DNA from: Ideonella alba | Lineage (GTDB): Bacteria; Pseudomonadota; Gammaproteobacteria; Burkholderiales; Burkholderiaceae_C | NCBI RefSeq assembly: GCF_018069875.1 | Contig: NZ_JAGQDF010000020.1 | Coordinates: 1 to 64,000, forward strand | Direction of reading: 5' to 3' | DNA: 64,000 nucleotides | Shown: piece by piece, positions 26,803 to 35,923 of the stretch | Layout of the letters: each line of letters begins with the position of its first letter | Numbering within the stretch: the first letter of the stretch is position 1 | Program-made: the position numbers and the translations under genes | Notes under the pieces: generated by a model | What the model was told of the DNA's origin: nothing | Seen by the model: only the letters and a program-made list of their open reading frames with translations | Database searches by the model: none

Positions 26803-28707
26803 TCAGCTGCCTTCGACGCCACCGCGGGCAGCAGGCAGTTCATGGTCTTCGGTGGGGTTGGCGATGGGCACGTCGCAGCCGTCGTGGTCGTCGTCGGCGT
26901 GATCGTGCGGCGGCGCAGTTGGCGCCGATGCGGCAGCACTGCCGGCTGGGGTAGTGGTGCGCATCGCCAGCAGCTCGCGGATCTGCGCCTCGCTCAGTTC
27001 GCCGGTGGCCGGCAGATACTGGCGTGTCGTCTGCCAAGCTTGGATGGCACGGCGCGTGTTGCCGTCGAAGAAGCCGGTGACCTCGATCTCGGGTATTGGC
27101 AACCCGCGCTGCAAGCGCTGCACCTCGGCCGTCGTCAGGCGCCGCTCGGCGTCGTTGAGCGCGTCGCTCATGACCGCACCGTCCGTCGCCGTGGCGGCAC
27201 CAGCTGCCACGGTGGAGTCGGAACGGGTCATCAGCGTGGGCGTGGTCCCCGCTGCTGTGGTGGTAGCAGGGGCGGCGCCAGAGCCGCGCAGCCGCACCAG
27301 CCGGCTGAGCGAATCGAACCAGAATGGCGCGCCAAGCGTGCAGGCCAGTGCGGTGGCCAGCCAGCCCAAGGCCATCAGGAGCAGCGAGCCCCAAAAGCTG
27401 CCCTTGTCGGGTTCGAGGCGTAGGTCGTTGCGTGGCCAGCCCAGCGGCAGCCCCGCAGCCTGCAACTTTCCGAGCTGGTCGAGCTGCTGGCACATCTGAT
27501 CCCAGGCAGCGGCGCTGGCCGCATCGCTGGCTGCACCAGCTGAGCTGGCGGGGCCGCACAGGGCCCGGCTACTGCGGTCGATGCTGGACGGACGGGCAGC
27601 TTTGGAATCGCCGGTGCTAGCCAGCGGAACGGCACGGCGTGTCTCGTCGGCCAAGGCCAGCGTGCGCTCGCGCAGCGCCGCCAGAGACGGCTCGGCCGGC
27701 GCCGCGGCGGTGAGGGCGGGCAACTGAGCCACCAGGTCGCGCACCGCCGGCTCGGCGGCGCCTCCACCGGCCTGCTGCCAGCTCTTCAGCGCCTTCTCGA
27801 AGTCCTGCATGGCCCTGTTCAGGGTCACTAGGCTCGCGGTCGGTCCGGTGCCGGCGCGCGCGGCGTCGGCCACCGCGGTTTCCAGGACCTTGTGGGCCTG
27901 CGTCACCTTGGCGTCGGCGCGCACTGCCGCGGGAGCCGAGGCTTTCGAGTCGGATGCCATCGGCGTCATGGCGACCGTCCCGGCGGACGACGCGGCGTGC
28001 TCTGCGGCGATCTGCTTTCCGGCGGCGACCATGGCCTCGCGGAGGGGCGCGTCATTCCACAGCCGCACGGCGATGTACAGGGGGTCGATGTTGAGGAAGG
28101 CGGCCGTCAGCAGACCGAGCACGAACACGCCGGCCTGCGTCTTGCGCTTGAACCAGCCGGTGGAACGTGCAACCACCGAGTCATACCAGGCCGCCAGCCG
28201 ATGCTCGAATGCTGGCCAGTCCGACTCCACACCCTGCACCAGCGCGCGCAGGCCACGCACGAACTGCAGGTTGGGGCGTTGTGCCGTGGCACCCGCCAGC
28301 AGGGCCGGGCCGGTCTGGACCACGAGCCGCTGCGCACCGCTGGCCGTAGCATCGACCAGCTCCACGAGTTCCAGTGGCGTGCTGGGGCGGCGGCCGTTGC
28401 CGGCGTGCGTTTCGGTGAGGTGCGCCAGCAGTGCTGTGACGACGCTGCCGGCCTCGATGTAGCTCGGGCGTCGCTTGTCACGCTCGGCCTGAGGCTGCGC
28501 CGACAGCGACACCAGCAACGGGTGGTCAAGTATGGCCTGCGCGAAGTCCTTGTCGTCGCCGAAGAACGAGGAGAGCGCCTGCTTCATCACGCGGCCGCGC
28601 ATCTGGCTAGAGGAGGAGAAGACCTCCTGCAGCGCGGTGACGAAGAGGCTCGTCAGTGCGAAGACGAGCGCCAGTCCGATGGCGACGTCGATCATGCGGG
28701 TGTCCAT
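26803..28707 (-). CDS. Membrane protein with C-terminal peptidoglycan-binding-like domain
   Basis: A 634-residue protein of unknown function. An N-terminal transmembrane segment (about 5-28, VAIGLALVFALTSLFVTALQEVF) is followed by a soluble helical region, a second hydrophobic segment near 195-215 (AGVFVLGLLTAAFLNIDPLYIAV), a long Ala-rich helical stretch and a third near 440-465 (LLLMALGWLATALACTLGAPFWF). A region near 550-600 (IEVTGFFDGNTRRAIQAWQ) matches a peptidoglycan-binding_1 fold. A His/Asp-rich tail (PPHDHADDDHDGCD) may bind metal. It lies between the protease/hydrolase and the amidase and could anchor or sense the cell wall. Confidence 0.7.
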   Translation of the reverse strand: MDTRMIDVAIGLALVFALTSLFVTALQEVFSSSSQMRGRVMKQALSSFFGDDKDFAQAILDHPLLVSLSAQPQAERDKRRPSYIEAGSVVTALLAHLTETHAGNGRRPSTPLELVELVDATASGAQRLVVQTGPALLAGATAQRPNLQFVRGLRALVQGVESDWPAFEHRLAAWYDSVVARSTGWFKRKTQAGVFVLGLLTAAFLNIDPLYIAVRLWNDAPLREAMVAAGKQIAAEHAASSAGTVAMTPMASDSKASAPAAVRADAKVTQAHKVLETAVADAARAGTGPTASLVTLNRAMQDFEKALKSWQQAGGGAAEPAVRDLVAQLPALTAAAPAEPSLAALRERTLALADETRRAVPLASTGDSKAARPSSIDRSSRALCGPASSAGAASDAASAAAWDQMCQQLDQLGKLQAAGLPLGWPRNDLRLEPDKGSFWGSLLLMALGWLATALACTLGAPFWFDSLSRLVRLRGSGAAPATTTAAGTTPTLMTRSDSTVAAGAATATDGAVMSDALNDAERRLTTAEVQRLQRGLPIPEIEVTGFFDGNTRRAIQAWQTTRQYLPATGELSEAQIRELLAMRTTTPAGSAAASAPTAPPHDHADDDHDGCDVPIANPTEDHELPAARGGVEGS

Positions 28708-28722
28708 GCCAGTTGCTCCTAG

Positions 28723-30186
28723 TCAGGCCACGCCACGGAAGAAGTGATGATGGCCGATGCGGGCGCAGGGCTGCAGGTGCGCGGCCCAGCGCGGACGGGC
28801 CACGCGGGCCGGTGCATAGTAGTGTGTGGCGCCGAAGGTGATGTCGCCTCGCAGTCCGGCGGCGGCGTCGACGCGCAATCGCGTGCCCATTCGCTGCGCC
28901 GCGTGTACCCGGGCTGCGACCCGGCTCGCGGCCGCGAAGAAGGGGTCGGACGCGTTCAGGGTCAGCAGCCGAGTGGCGTTAGGATCGTTGGCGTTCCAGC
29001 AACTGAACTGCCAGGGCTTGCGGCACACACCGATAACGTCGCGGCCCCACCAGCTGCGCGCCTCGACGCGGTTGAATACCACGTGGGCGACCGCCTCCAT
29101 ACCCAGCTCGCCCTCGCCCCTTGCTTCGCCGTACAGCGTGCGGGCCAGGATGTCGATCTCGGCCTCGTCCGACGCCGTGGCCATCGGCAGCGTCGGCGCG
29201 GTCGCGGCCGCGGCCGCGGCTGCGGTCGTGCGGCGTAGCGGCTCGCCGCGCCGCACAACGCTCGCGCCGGCCCAGCGCAGCACGGGACCGATGAGCGTGG
29301 CGTAGGCAATGGGGCCATCATCGAGCCTCTGGCCGCCGGCGTGCAGGGCCACCAGCTCCTCGCGGCTGTTCCACACCGGCGCACCGCTGTCGCCCTCCTG
29401 AACCGGCGACTCAGGTCGCCACCACAGCGCATTGCGCAGCACGTAGCGTCGGCGCGGATCGTCGGCCACCGTGAGCGTTACGTCGGCCGTGCCGTCGGGC
29501 CGACCCGGGATGACAGTGCAGCGGGTGCGCAGCAGCAGAGTGTCCTCTGCGAAGGCCTGAGCCGAGCCGGTCGGCCAGTCCGCCGGGCTGCCTAGCCAGC
29601 CGGCCACGGCCTGCGGGTCGATCTCGGCTATGCCGGCGTCGATATCGATGTTGCCGGTGAGCCGCGCAAAATTGGGCTGCCAGTCGAGCAGAACGCCCTC
29701 GAAGGGTGCCGGAGTGTTCCCGTGGGGCTCGAAGCGGAGCTCGTCGCCGCGCGCGCTGGAAAAGGCCGCGCCGCAGACGTGCCCGGCCGTCAGCGCCAAC
29801 AGCCGCGTAGGCTCGTCGTCCAGGCGCAGAACCGCAGCCAGCGTGCCTCGCAGCATGAAGTGCGAGCCGTTGGAGGCTTGCACCCATGCCGTGTGCGCTC
29901 GTGCCGGCGCCAGCGTGCAGATGGCGCGCACCGGCACGGGCGTGCCGTCCAGCGGCGAGCGCAGGGTGTGCGGCCAGGCACGCGCGGGTACATCGGGGCC
30001 GAAGTGCAGCAACAGCGCCGCGCCGCCCGAGTGCGCGCCGGGGCCTGCGTGCACTGCCCACAACGAGCCGGCCGCCTGTTCGTCAAGGCCGAGACGGTGC
30101 GCGTGCGATAGGGCACGGTGCGGCGTCTCCATCACCGCGCGCAGCGCCAGGCGCAGCGCCTGCGTATGGTGTACTGGTGTCGGCAT
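28723..30186 (-). CDS. Trypsin-like protease fused to SleB-type cell-wall hydrolase
   Basis: A 487-residue two-domain protein. The N-terminal part has a plausible chymotrypsin-fold triad: His136 in ALTAGHVCG, Asp183 in NIDIDAGIAEI, and Ser267 in EGDSGAPVW. After an Ala-rich linker (about 320-335) comes a SleB/cell wall hydrolase_2 domain with LARTLYGEARGEGELGM (Glu354 the likely catalytic acid), AHVVFNRV and KPWQFSCWN. No signal peptide is evident. Fusing a trypsin-like protease to a peptidoglycan lytic enzyme is unusual; the protease could activate the hydrolase or act on a partner. Its neighbours are a lipoprotein upstream and a membrane protein downstream. Confidence 0.82.
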   Translation of the reverse strand: MPTPVHHTQALRLALRAVMETPHRALSHAHRLGLDEQAAGSLWAVHAGPGAHSGGAALLLHFGPDVPARAWPHTLRSPLDGTPVPVRAICTLAPARAHTAWVQASNGSHFMLRGTLAAVLRLDDEPTRLLALTAGHVCGAAFSSARGDELRFEPHGNTPAPFEGVLLDWQPNFARLTGNIDIDAGIAEIDPQAVAGWLGSPADWPTGSAQAFAEDTLLLRTRCTVIPGRPDGTADVTLTVADDPRRRYVLRNALWWRPESPVQEGDSGAPVWNSREELVALHAGGQRLDDGPIAYATLIGPVLRWAGASVVRRGEPLRRTTAAAAAAATAPTLPMATASDEAEIDILARTLYGEARGEGELGMEAVAHVVFNRVEARSWWGRDVIGVCRKPWQFSCWNANDPNATRLLTLNASDPFFAAASRVAARVHAAQRMGTRLRVDAAAGLRGDITFGATHYYAPARVARPRWAAHLQPCARIGHHHFFRGVA

Positions 30187-30204
30187 GGGCCGCAGGCGCG
30201 CGGG

Positions 30205-31896
30205 TTAGGACTTGGCGGCGCCCGAGGGCAGCGGCGTCGTATTGGCCTTCGTGGCCGTGCCTGCACCCGAGGCTGCTGGCGACGGCTTGCTAGCCTGCGG
30301 ATCCGTCTGCTTGCCGTCAGCCGGGCTGTCTGTGGCCGGAGCGGCCCCCGACTTCTCTGCTGCGATGCGCACCTGCACGGTATGCGAAGCCGCGCCCGCG
30401 CCATCGGTGAAGCGCAGCAGCAGTGCGTCGCCTGCCACCAGGCTCGCGGGTGGCTTGAACTCGAAGCGGAACTGGCCGCCTTCGGGCTTGAAGTCCACCG
30501 TTGCTGCGGTGGGCCCGGCGACCACGTCGGCGCGAGGCACGCCGCTGCCGCCGGACACGAAAAACACCTGCGTCGTGCCCAGCGCAACCGTGATCTCCTC
30601 GCCCGAGGGCGTCACGGCCAGGCGCACGCCAGTGGTGTCAACGGAGCAGCCATTCAGCTGGTTGATGAGGTTGGGCTCGTCCAGACCAGTGAACGGCCGC
30701 ACGCGTCGATCGAGTGTGGCGCGCAGCCGCCCGAGCCGCTCGGAAGCGCGCTCGATCTCTTGAACCGACTGCTGCGCGGCCGCGTCGAGCGTCCGGACCT
30801 TGGCGCCACCACCTTGGGCGGCCGCATTGCCCGCGTTCACCGCTGGGTTGGCCGGCGTGGCGGGGGCAGGCGGCGCCGCGCCACTGGGCAGGAAACCGCT
30901 GTCGCGCATGCCCTGCGCCGCGCGCATCACCGAGGCGAGGTCCGGCACGGTCTTGTCGACCTGCTCGCTGACGGCGAGCTGGATGTCTGCCGACTTCTTC
31001 CATAGCAGGCCTCCGGCGTTGGCGTTGGCGCCAATGGCTTTCTGCGCCGTGGCCAACACACCGCCGGCCAGCGCCAGCTCGCGCTGGGCGCGTTTGAACG
31101 CGGCCATGGCGGCTGGCGCGGGCCTCACGGTCTCTTCACCTGCTGCGCGTCCCTTGTCGACCGTCTCGGTGGTCACGATGTCCGGTCTCTTGTCGCAGGC
31201 AGCGCGCAGGTCCAGGGCCTCTGTAGCGGAGGCGTCCTTGGGAATGTTGCAGGCCGGGCGCCGCCGCACGGTCCGCGTTGTCGGCTTGATCTCCGGGATC
31301 GGAACCGTCAGTTCCTGCGCCAGGCCAGCGTTTCGCTCAAGCAGCGTCTGCAAGTTCTCACTGGCCTGCTCGACGCTTAAGCTCGCGCCGTAGACGGTCT
31401 TGGCGCCGGGCGCGTCGGACGGATCGCCGAGGTCATTCGCGACGCGTCGGATCGGCTCCACTGCAGCCATCGCGCAGGTGAGTGCGCGAGCGCCGGCCCG
31501 GTAGACGTCCAGGCGTGGCCGGGACAGCAGCGTGTTGCCCATCGCCCAGCCGGCCGAGCCTAAGACTCCGGCGCCGGCTAGGTCATTGGTGTCGGGATGG
31601 GTGAGGCCCTTGAACAGCGTCAGTGCCGACAGACCCAGAAGCACCGTCGACAGTTGTGGAACTGCATTCCCCTGGTCCTGCAACGCTGTGATGTAGCGCT
31701 GGCGTACGAAGGCCGCGTCGGCATAGGCGAGTTCCAGTTCGATCTGCGGAACCGCATCAGCCAGCACGTATTTGCCATCGATTCCCGTGTGAACTTGTAA
31801 GCGTTCCGAAAAGATCTGTGGCGTTAGGCTTGAGCAGCCGGCCAGCAACACCAAAACCAGCAGAGCCGGACGGTGCAACCTAATGGATTTTCTCAC
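30205..31896 (-). CDS. Large lipoprotein of unknown function
   Basis: A 563-residue predicted lipoprotein: MRKSIRLHRPALLVLVLLAGC ends in a lipobox with Cys21. The mature part is mostly helical with regions rich in Ala, Arg and Glu (about 165-410) and a later beta-rich domain with ITVALGTTQVFFVSGGSGVPRADVVAGP and a PEGGQFRFEFKP segment. The tail is Pro/Ala/Ser-rich. No family was recognised. The GTG start has a GGGGAGG ribosome binding site five bases upstream. It is the first gene of the four-gene cassette and could be its outer-membrane or periplasmic component. Confidence 0.7.
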   Translation of the reverse strand: MRKSIRLHRPALLVLVLLAGCSSLTPQIFSERLQVHTGIDGKYVLADAVPQIELELAYADAAFVRQRYITALQDQGNAVPQLSTVLLGLSALTLFKGLTHPDTNDLAGAGVLGSAGWAMGNTLLSRPRLDVYRAGARALTCAMAAVEPIRRVANDLGDPSDAPGAKTVYGASLSVEQASENLQTLLERNAGLAQELTVPIPEIKPTTRTVRRRPACNIPKDASATEALDLRAACDKRPDIVTTETVDKGRAAGEETVRPAPAAMAAFKRAQRELALAGGVLATAQKAIGANANAGGLLWKKSADIQLAVSEQVDKTVPDLASVMRAAQGMRDSGFLPSGAAPPAPATPANPAVNAGNAAAQGGGAKVRTLDAAAQQSVQEIERASERLGRLRATLDRRVRPFTGLDEPNLINQLNGCSVDTTGVRLAVTPSGEEITVALGTTQVFFVSGGSGVPRADVVAGPTAATVDFKPEGGQFRFEFKPPASLVAGDALLLRFTDGAGAASHTVQVRIAAEKSGAAPATDSPADGKQTDPQASKPSPAASGAGTATKANTTPLPSGAAKS

Positions 31897-32016
31897 GTTG
31901 GCCTCCCCCTCAGTTCGTTGGCTGCCTTACGAAACACGCGTATGCCTACAGGTACAAACTCTAAGCTGGGCGGCGGACGGCGTCGAGTCCGCGGACCGCG
32001 TTCCATCCATAATCTT
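31897..32016. promoter_or_regulatory. Upstream region of the lipoprotein cassette
   Basis: About 120 bases between the lipoprotein start and the putative left end of the IS5 element. It should hold the cassette promoter, but no clear -10/-35 pair was found. The IS may have displaced more distal sequence. Confidence 0.3.
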
Positions 32017-33344
32017 TAGCAGGCCGTTGAAACACCAGCTCGCCGAAGCTAACCTGTGATGCTAAATCGCGCTATGCCAGTCATCCAGTACGTCCGAGGT
32101 GGTCGATTCGGCGCGTTTATTGCGGCTTTGATGCCCTGCGAAGCCCCATTTCGCCCCGCTCGCGGGTCATTGCGCCACCTGCGGACGCAATGGGGCCAAG
32201 CTGCGCAGCCGCGTGAGGTTGTAGGCGGCCATGGTCAGGGTCAGAAGCTGGTCAACCTTATCCAGTCCCCGCACCATCACCTGCGCCAACTGGCCTACCG
32301 TCTTGGCCCAGCCAAAGCACTGCTCGATGCGCTTTCTGGCCCGCATGCTCATCGCGTAGCCGGGGTGGCGCGTCGTGCGCCCGTCGATGGCACTGCCACC
32401 CAGGCGGTTGAGGTTCTGCGCGACATGTGGCGTCACGTTGAGTTCACGGCACGCCTTGACGAAGCCTTTGGTGTCATAGGCCTTGTCCGCAGCGACTGTC
32501 TTGCGCTGCGTCGTGCTGGCAACATCGGCCAGCATCTGTGCAGCCACCTCCCGCTCGGCCACTCCGTTGGCCTGGCTGGCGCGCACGTTGACCACCAGGC
32601 CGTGTCGGTTGTCGCTGAGCACGTGACCCAGGTAGCTGGGCAGCGCCGGGGCCGCATGGCTCTTACGGTACAGGCGCGACTGATCGTCGGTGCGCGACTC
32701 GTGCGTCTCGTTGCTACGCGGCTCGCCGCGCCAGTCCTCGGGCGGGCGGTCATCATCCGACCCATCCTTGCGCCGCATGCTCTTGTGGCTGGCCCAGGCC
32801 TTGATCAGCGTGCCGTCGACACTGAAGTGCTCGCCCGACAGCAGCCCGCGTTGGTCTGCCATTTCCACCGTGGCATTGAACAACTCGGTAACCGCCTCGT
32901 GCTCGATCAGCCGGTCGCGGTTCTTGCTGAACACCGAGTGGTTCCACACCGCGTCGTCGATCGACAGACCAACGAACCATCGGAACAGCAGGTTGTAGTT
33001 GATCTGCTCGACCAGTTGCCGCTCGCTGCGGATGCTGAGCAGCACCTGCAGCAGCATCGCGCGCATCAGCTTCTCGGGGGCGATGCTGGGACGACCACCT
33101 CGAACATCCGCCTCGTACATGGCCGAGAACCTCTCGTCCATCTTCGCCAGCGTCTCGTTCATCCACGCGCGGCTCGGCCGCAGCGGATGATTGGCCGGCA
33201 CGAAGTCCTCCAGTCGGATCGTGCTGAAAAGCTTCTCGCTGTAGCTGTCGGCGCCTCACATCGGCTGCGGCAAGCCCATTCTCAACGCGCAAGATCGTCG
33301 CTTATCACGAGAAACATGGCAATCGGTATCGCAACGGTCTGATA
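32017..33344 (-). mobile_element. IS5-family insertion sequence
   Basis: Encloses an IS5-type transposase on the minus strand. Candidate ends are TAGCAGGCCGTTG at 32017-32029 and its near complement CAACGGTCTGATA at 33332-33344 (two mismatches in 13). This gives a length of 1328 bases, normal for the family. The boundaries are tentative because the repeat is short and no target duplication was confirmed. Confidence 0.55.
32167..33261 (-). pseudogene. IS5-family transposase with stop at codon 2
   Basis: A DDE transposase of the IS5 group: HFSVDGTLIKAWASHKS (first Asp), VAADKAYDTKGF (second Asp), and the YAMSMRARKRIEQCFGWAKT motif (Glu). The expected N-terminus GADSYSEKLFSTIRLEDF..VPANHPLRP is present in frame, but the codon after the ATG at 33261 is TGA (33256-33258) where relatives start MRG. 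Translation could resume only at a GTG at 33201, losing about 20 residues. Whether that 344-residue form is active is unclear, so it is called broken. Confidence 0.7.
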
Positions 33345-33390
33345 GGTCTAAAATAGAAGTAAACGCTGTCCTAGGGAGAAAGACAATAAA

Positions 33391-34443
33391 ATGTTCAGCG
33401 AACCATTGAACTGCAGACAGTGCGGCTATCTGGTTTCTCACCACGAGCACTTCTGCGCTCGCTGCGGATTTACTTTGCCTGCGGGTGCTGCGCTTGGCCT
33501 TCAGGTCAAATCTCTGGTTGCTCGCGAGCTTCCGGCGGCCGCCAAAGACCTATTCAAGGACTCAAACTATGTTGAGGCAACCTTGGCCGAGCGAGTTGCC
33601 GAAAGAGTGCTTAAATGGGCTAAATATGCCGGCGCAATCATCTCCATCCCTGTGGCGGCTCTTGCCGCGCTTGGCGCAAAGGCATATATCGACTTAAGCG
33701 ATGTATCAAAGGAGCTTGACAAGTTTGAGAAACGCGCTCAAGTGCTAGCCTCTCAGGTTGATAAGGGTGAAGAACAAGCGCGTGTGCTGGAGGTTAAAAT
33801 TGCGGCGCAAATGAGGCAACTTGATCAAGCAGCCTCTGCCGTTCAAACTGCCACGTCTAAGGCAGGCGCTCTAGATGAGCAGGGCGTTAAGCTCACGGTC
33901 TCACTCACTAAATTGGGTGAGCGCATCGCGAAAAATGAAGAACTTGCTGCACAGCAATTTGCGGCTCTTAAGCAACGACTCACAACTGTCGAAAAGCGAA
34001 TAGCTATCCCAAAATACGAGAACTATACGAAGGCGCTCGACATTCTCGCAAGGACAATTTGGGGAGAGGCCAGGGGTGGCAACAAGGAACTTCGCGAGGC
34101 AATTGCCGCTGTGGTTGCCAACCGCGCGAATCTCGCTTCGACCGCTGGCCGCTCAGTACTGGGCGAGACGGTTGAAGAGGTTTGTCTTAAGGCTTGGCAG
34201 TTTCCAGCTTGGACGCCGGGAAATCCGAATCGCGGGCCTATGATTGCTGTGGATGAACGAGATCCCATATTTATTGAGAGTCGAGATATTGCTCGACGCT
34301 TGCTTGCGGGTGAACTGGTCGACAGGGTTTCCGGCGCTACGCACTTTCACTTCGAGGGCATTCAACCTGCTTGGGCAAGAGGCCACCAGCCAGTGGCTCG
34401 AATCGACAAATTGTTGTTCTACGCGCGTCTGGAACTTGGGTGA
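33391..34443 (+). CDS. Zinc-ribbon, transmembrane, coiled-coil protein with SleB domain
   Basis: A 350-residue protein with four parts. A zinc ribbon covers residues 7-26 (CRQC.. and CARC: Cys8, 11, 22, 25). A transmembrane helix spans about 79-97. A coiled coil spans about 105-205. The C-terminal SleB/cell wall hydrolase_2 domain reads LARTIWGEARGGNKELREAI (Glu226 the likely catalytic acid) and KAWQFPAWTPGNPN. The topology puts the zinc ribbon inside the cell and the hydrolase outside. The SleB domain is a paralogue of the one in the protease fusion at 28723-30186. Base composition is AT-richer than the flanks. It begins about 46 bases after the IS5 element. Confidence 0.8.
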   Translation: MFSEPLNCRQCGYLVSHHEHFCARCGFTLPAGAALGLQVKSLVARELPAAAKDLFKDSNYVEATLAERVAERVLKWAKYAGAIISIPVAALAALGAKAYIDLSDVSKELDKFEKRAQVLASQVDKGEEQARVLEVKIAAQMRQLDQAASAVQTATSKAGALDEQGVKLTVSLTKLGERIAKNEELAAQQFAALKQRLTTVEKRIAIPKYENYTKALDILARTIWGEARGGNKELREAIAAVVANRANLASTAGRSVLGETVEEVCLKAWQFPAWTPGNPNRGPMIAVDERDPIFIESRDIARRLLAGELVDRVSGATHFHFEGIQPAWARGHQPVARIDKLLFYARLELG

Positions 34444-34603
34444 GGCCTAAAGAATAATTGGAAATATTATACTTCGCCCTCGGCGGCGGGACGTATTTCA
34501 AGCCCTGCCTTGGATAAATCCTGTGCTTGGTTTGGTGTTATCAGTCTCGAATACGCTTGGAGCGATTGTTTTTCTAGGAGGTTATGTGATTAAGGAGAGC
34601 ATT

Positions 34604-35053
34604 GTGAAGGAATGCATATGCGCCTGCTGTCTGATTTGCTTGGTGGCAATCTCCGACTACGCAGTCGCGCAATCCGGTAGTTGGGAACCACTTGGGCGTC
34701 AAGAGGATGGCTCACTGGCCTTCTACAATACGGACGTTGCTAGACCTGCCAAGGGTCGTATACGATTTTGGTTTGAGCGCTCAGGAGGGAAAATGGAGCC
34801 CTTAGAACTTGATGGAAAGAAGGTGTCGTTCTTCATGTTTAGGTCAAGGGTTTACATTTCGTGCGAAAGCGAGAGGGCATACACGGAAGTGCAAACATAT
34901 TATGACAAGCAGGGAAACGTGCTGTATCGTGCGAGCCCAAAGATTTACGGACGTGACCTATCTGGGGAAGATCTCGAGAAGGCTTCAATGAACTCGATAG
35001 TGATAGATGAAGGCAATCTGCTACGAAAAGTTATGAAGACATACTGCAATTGA
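34604..35053 (+). CDS. Small exported protein, surface-adhesin-E-like
   Basis: About 149 residues. The GTG at 34604 is preferred because AAGGAG lies 6 bases upstream and it yields a signal peptide (CICACCLICLVAISDYAVAQ). The mature protein starts SGSWEPLGRQEDGSLAFYNTD and has RIRFWFE, VYISCESERAY and a final YC, a pattern that loosely matches surface-adhesin protein E. This is a weak family match. The gene is AT-rich, like the gene before it. In-frame starts at 34586 (GTG) and 34523 are also possible. Confidence 0.55.
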   Translation: MKECICACCLICLVAISDYAVAQSGSWEPLGRQEDGSLAFYNTDVARPAKGRIRFWFERSGGKMEPLELDGKKVSFFMFRSRVYISCESERAYTEVQTYYDKQGNVLYRASPKIYGRDLSGEDLEKASMNSIVIDEGNLLRKVMKTYCN

Positions 35054-35170
35054 CGAAGGGAAACCTTCGGGGAGTATTTTTCCGTCAAATTTAGGGCAGA
35101 TGTTCAGGCGACCTGTCCCCCGTAGACCTGCTGCTGGTGGGAAGCCAAGCGCCGCATCGACGCAGACCGC

Positions 35171-35923
35171 TCAGAGGTACTTCTTGTAGTACGCCGCTTG
35201 CAGCCGCAGCAACAGCGCAGCGGCCACCGCCAGGGGGAGGAGAACCATGTTGGGATGTGTGACGTCAGGCAACGCAAGGCATGCCAGGTAGCCGGTGATC
35301 AGCACGAAGGTCACCCCCAACTTCGCTCGGTGGTAGATGCTGGAAGACTCACGGCCGGCATTGGCTTTGCGAGAGGCCCTGGCCACCAGACCATCAACGG
35401 CGCCCAGCAGACATCCCAAAGCCAGCGCCGGCAACATGGCTAGGTACATCCCAGTCCTCACGGCGAACCCATAGGTTCCGAGGATCAGAAGGTTCCAGTC
35501 AGCGCCGGCACCGCGAACCAGCTCTCGAGCGTAGGCTCCGCCAGGGTCTGGGGAATTGCGAATGAAGTCGCTCGCTGCGAACTCCCGGGCGCGTCCGGGG
35601 ATGTTCATCAACGCGCGCGACACCAGAGTTGCGGTCGCCAGGGCTGTGTGATGGATCGCGTCGCCGATGAAGCGTGCGACGGCCGCAGGCTCAACAACCA
35701 CCGGCGTCAGGCCGGCCAACGTGCTCAGCTCCTGCTCCAGATGCATGGCTTGGTAGCCCACCGGGTCCTCCGGATGGCGGTGCGTTGCCCAAGCAGCCTG
35801 AGACAGCATCCCGAAGATCCACACTGTGACGCCGATGGCGGCCGACCAGAACGCCAGGCGAAGGGGCCAGAACCACTGGCGCAGCAAGACGCTGCGCTCG
35901 ATCGTCGCCAAGTCAGTAGCCAC
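35171..35923 (-). CDS. DUF4400 membrane protein of the conjugation module
   Basis: A membrane protein of about 250 residues with four or more hydrophobic segments: AFWSAAIGVTVWIFGMLSQAAWA near 25-47, NLLILGTYGFAVRTGMYLAMLPALALGCLLGAV, and two near the C-terminus. This matches the DUF4400 family found beside traD in SXT/R391-like elements. The GTG at 35923 is chosen because it overlaps the traD stop; a longer frame to 36037 would overlap traD by 125 bases and gives a non-membrane leader. Its role in transfer is not known. Confidence 0.8.
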   Translation of the reverse strand: MATDLATIERSVLLRQWFWPLRLAFWSAAIGVTVWIFGMLSQAAWATHRHPEDPVGYQAMHLEQELSTLAGLTPVVVEPAAVARFIGDAIHHTALATATLVSRALMNIPGRAREFAASDFIRNSPDPGGAYARELVRGAGADWNLLILGTYGFAVRTGMYLAMLPALALGCLLGAVDGLVARASRKANAGRESSSIYHRAKLGVTFVLITGYLACLALPDVTHPNMVLLPLAVAAALLLRLQAAYYKKYL

